This document shows positions 14,318 through 14,534 of a DNA stretch of 14,534 nucleotides, piece by piece. The notes under the pieces are model-generated. The model had not been told where the DNA came from, did no database searches, and worked only from the letters and a program-made list of their open reading frames with translations. The position numbers were made by a program, and so were the translations under genes. The stretch lies in the NCBI GenBank assembly GCA_913031515.1, contig CAJWET010000027.1, positions 1-14,534 on the forward strand. Reading direction: 5' to 3'. The DNA comes from an uncultured Acidimicrobiaceae bacterium (lineage in GTDB: Bacteria; Actinomycetota; Acidimicrobiia; Acidimicrobiales; UBA8592). Every line of letters begins with the position of its first letter. Within the stretch, counting starts at the first letter, position 1.

Positions 14318-14534
14318 TCACTTAAAGGCTCTTGAGAATCGGCACGCTGCTCTTGAGGAGCGTATCAGGGATGAAGAAAAAAGGCCGCTGCCCAGTGATT
14401 TTGTTTTAAAAAGGCTGAATACATTATCAGAAGTATCTGTTAAAGTCACGGTAATTGTATCAGCATTACCTGAATCTTCAGATACGATGATCGATTTAAC
14501 GACAGCGGTTGTTGCTGTAGGTACAGTGTACAAT
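14283..14534 (+). CDS. DUF465/YdcH-like small protein, 3' part replaced
   Basis: An ATG at 14283 follows a strong AAGGAG with 6-nt spacing (14271-14276), the best ribosome-binding site in the window. The first ~46 residues (HLKALENRHAALEERIRDEE, then KRPLPSDFVLKRL) resemble the DUF465/YdcH family of ~70-residue helical proteins, which are mainly proteobacterial and end with a basic KxxKLxLKDxI segment. Here that ending is missing. After about 14420 the frame stays open to the edge but turns into hydrophobic beta-like sequence that is the antisense of a phage-like protein. I believe only about 14283-14420 is genuine coding and the rest is read-through over a junction. The function of the family is unknown. 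Confidence 0.5.
   Translation, partial: MSAIGLEPSHHNHLKALENRHAALEERIRDEEKRPLPSDFVLKRLNTLSEVSVKVTVIVSALPESSDTMIDLTTAVVAVGTVYN
14405..14534 (-). CDS. Fragment resembling a phage structural protein
   Basis: Read on the minus strand from the window edge, the frame gives LYTVPTATTAVVKSIIVSED, then TITVTLTDTSDNVFSLFKTK. This pattern (YTVPxxTTAVVKSIIVS, alternating Thr/Val strands, then LFK) is familiar from small beta-rich phage virion or tail-associated proteins. It begins with no start codon at the edge other than a TTG, so the real start lies outside. The expected C-terminal half is absent. After about 14405 the frame is antisense to the DUF465-like gene and ends at 14318. I treat it as a partial gene in a chimeric or rearranged segment. 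The family call is from memory of pattern only. Confidence 0.45.

Noticed and set aside
1..14534. CRISPR array, tRNA, rRNA, IS element or toxin-antitoxin pair
   Set aside because: I looked for direct repeats, inverted-repeat ends, transposase motifs and small paired genes and saw none. Intergenic gaps are too short to hide most of them.

Overview
The window looks like a piece of an Actinomycetota genome with moderate GC (by eye, mid-40s percent). The evidence is a mycothiol synthase (MshD), menaquinone-type quinone genes (MenG and the end of MenA), and several starts with an actinobacterial TANNNT -10 box only 6-8 nt upstream and little or no 5' leader. A deep-branching, probably aquatic lineage such as Acidimicrobiia would fit, but that is inference. 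Apart from the last ~300 bases, the window is dense housekeeping DNA with no gap over 300 bases. I see no tRNA, rRNA, CRISPR array, insertion sequence or origin.

From 11267 down to 1, all on the minus strand, runs one tightly packed amino-acid block: hisD-hisC-hisB-hisH-hisA-hisF, a GroES-like gene, then trpE-ygfZ-trpC-trpF-trpB-trpA (trpA is cut by the left edge). Most junctions are ATGA or TAATG overlaps or gaps of a few bases. The only large gap inside the block (64 bp, 6076-6139) carries a probable second promoter in front of the GroES-like gene, so the his and trp halves may be separately transcribed. The his part provides six enzymes, including the complete HisH/HisF IGP synthase. hisG, hisI/E and a histidinol-phosphatase are absent. 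The trp part provides TrpE, TrpC, TrpF and TrpB/TrpA. TrpD and TrpG are absent. The folate-binding Fe-S protein YgfZ sits between trpE and trpC and lacks an ATG/GTG/TTG start at its conserved N-terminus.

To the right of hisD, a small helical protein of unknown function (11330-11545, +) converges on nth (endonuclease III, -). nth and mshD (+) are divergent from a 41-bp region. A 15-base string next to the mshD start is repeated exactly next to the GroES-like start. Next come menG and a small VOC/glyoxalase-fold protein (+).

The right edge (about 14235-14534) is odd. A C-terminal stub of MenA (-) breaks off and runs into a DUF465/YdcH-like coding start with a strong ribosome-binding site (+). 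That in turn breaks, in a short shared stretch, into an antisense fragment resembling a phage structural protein (-) that leaves the window. Three unrelated partial genes in 300 bases suggest a chimeric join (amplification or assembly) rather than a natural locus, although a real rearrangement cannot be excluded. I do not see a convincing new multi-gene system. The most unusual biology is the embedding of the GroES-like and YgfZ genes in a fused His-Trp operon and the shared promoter-like motif.
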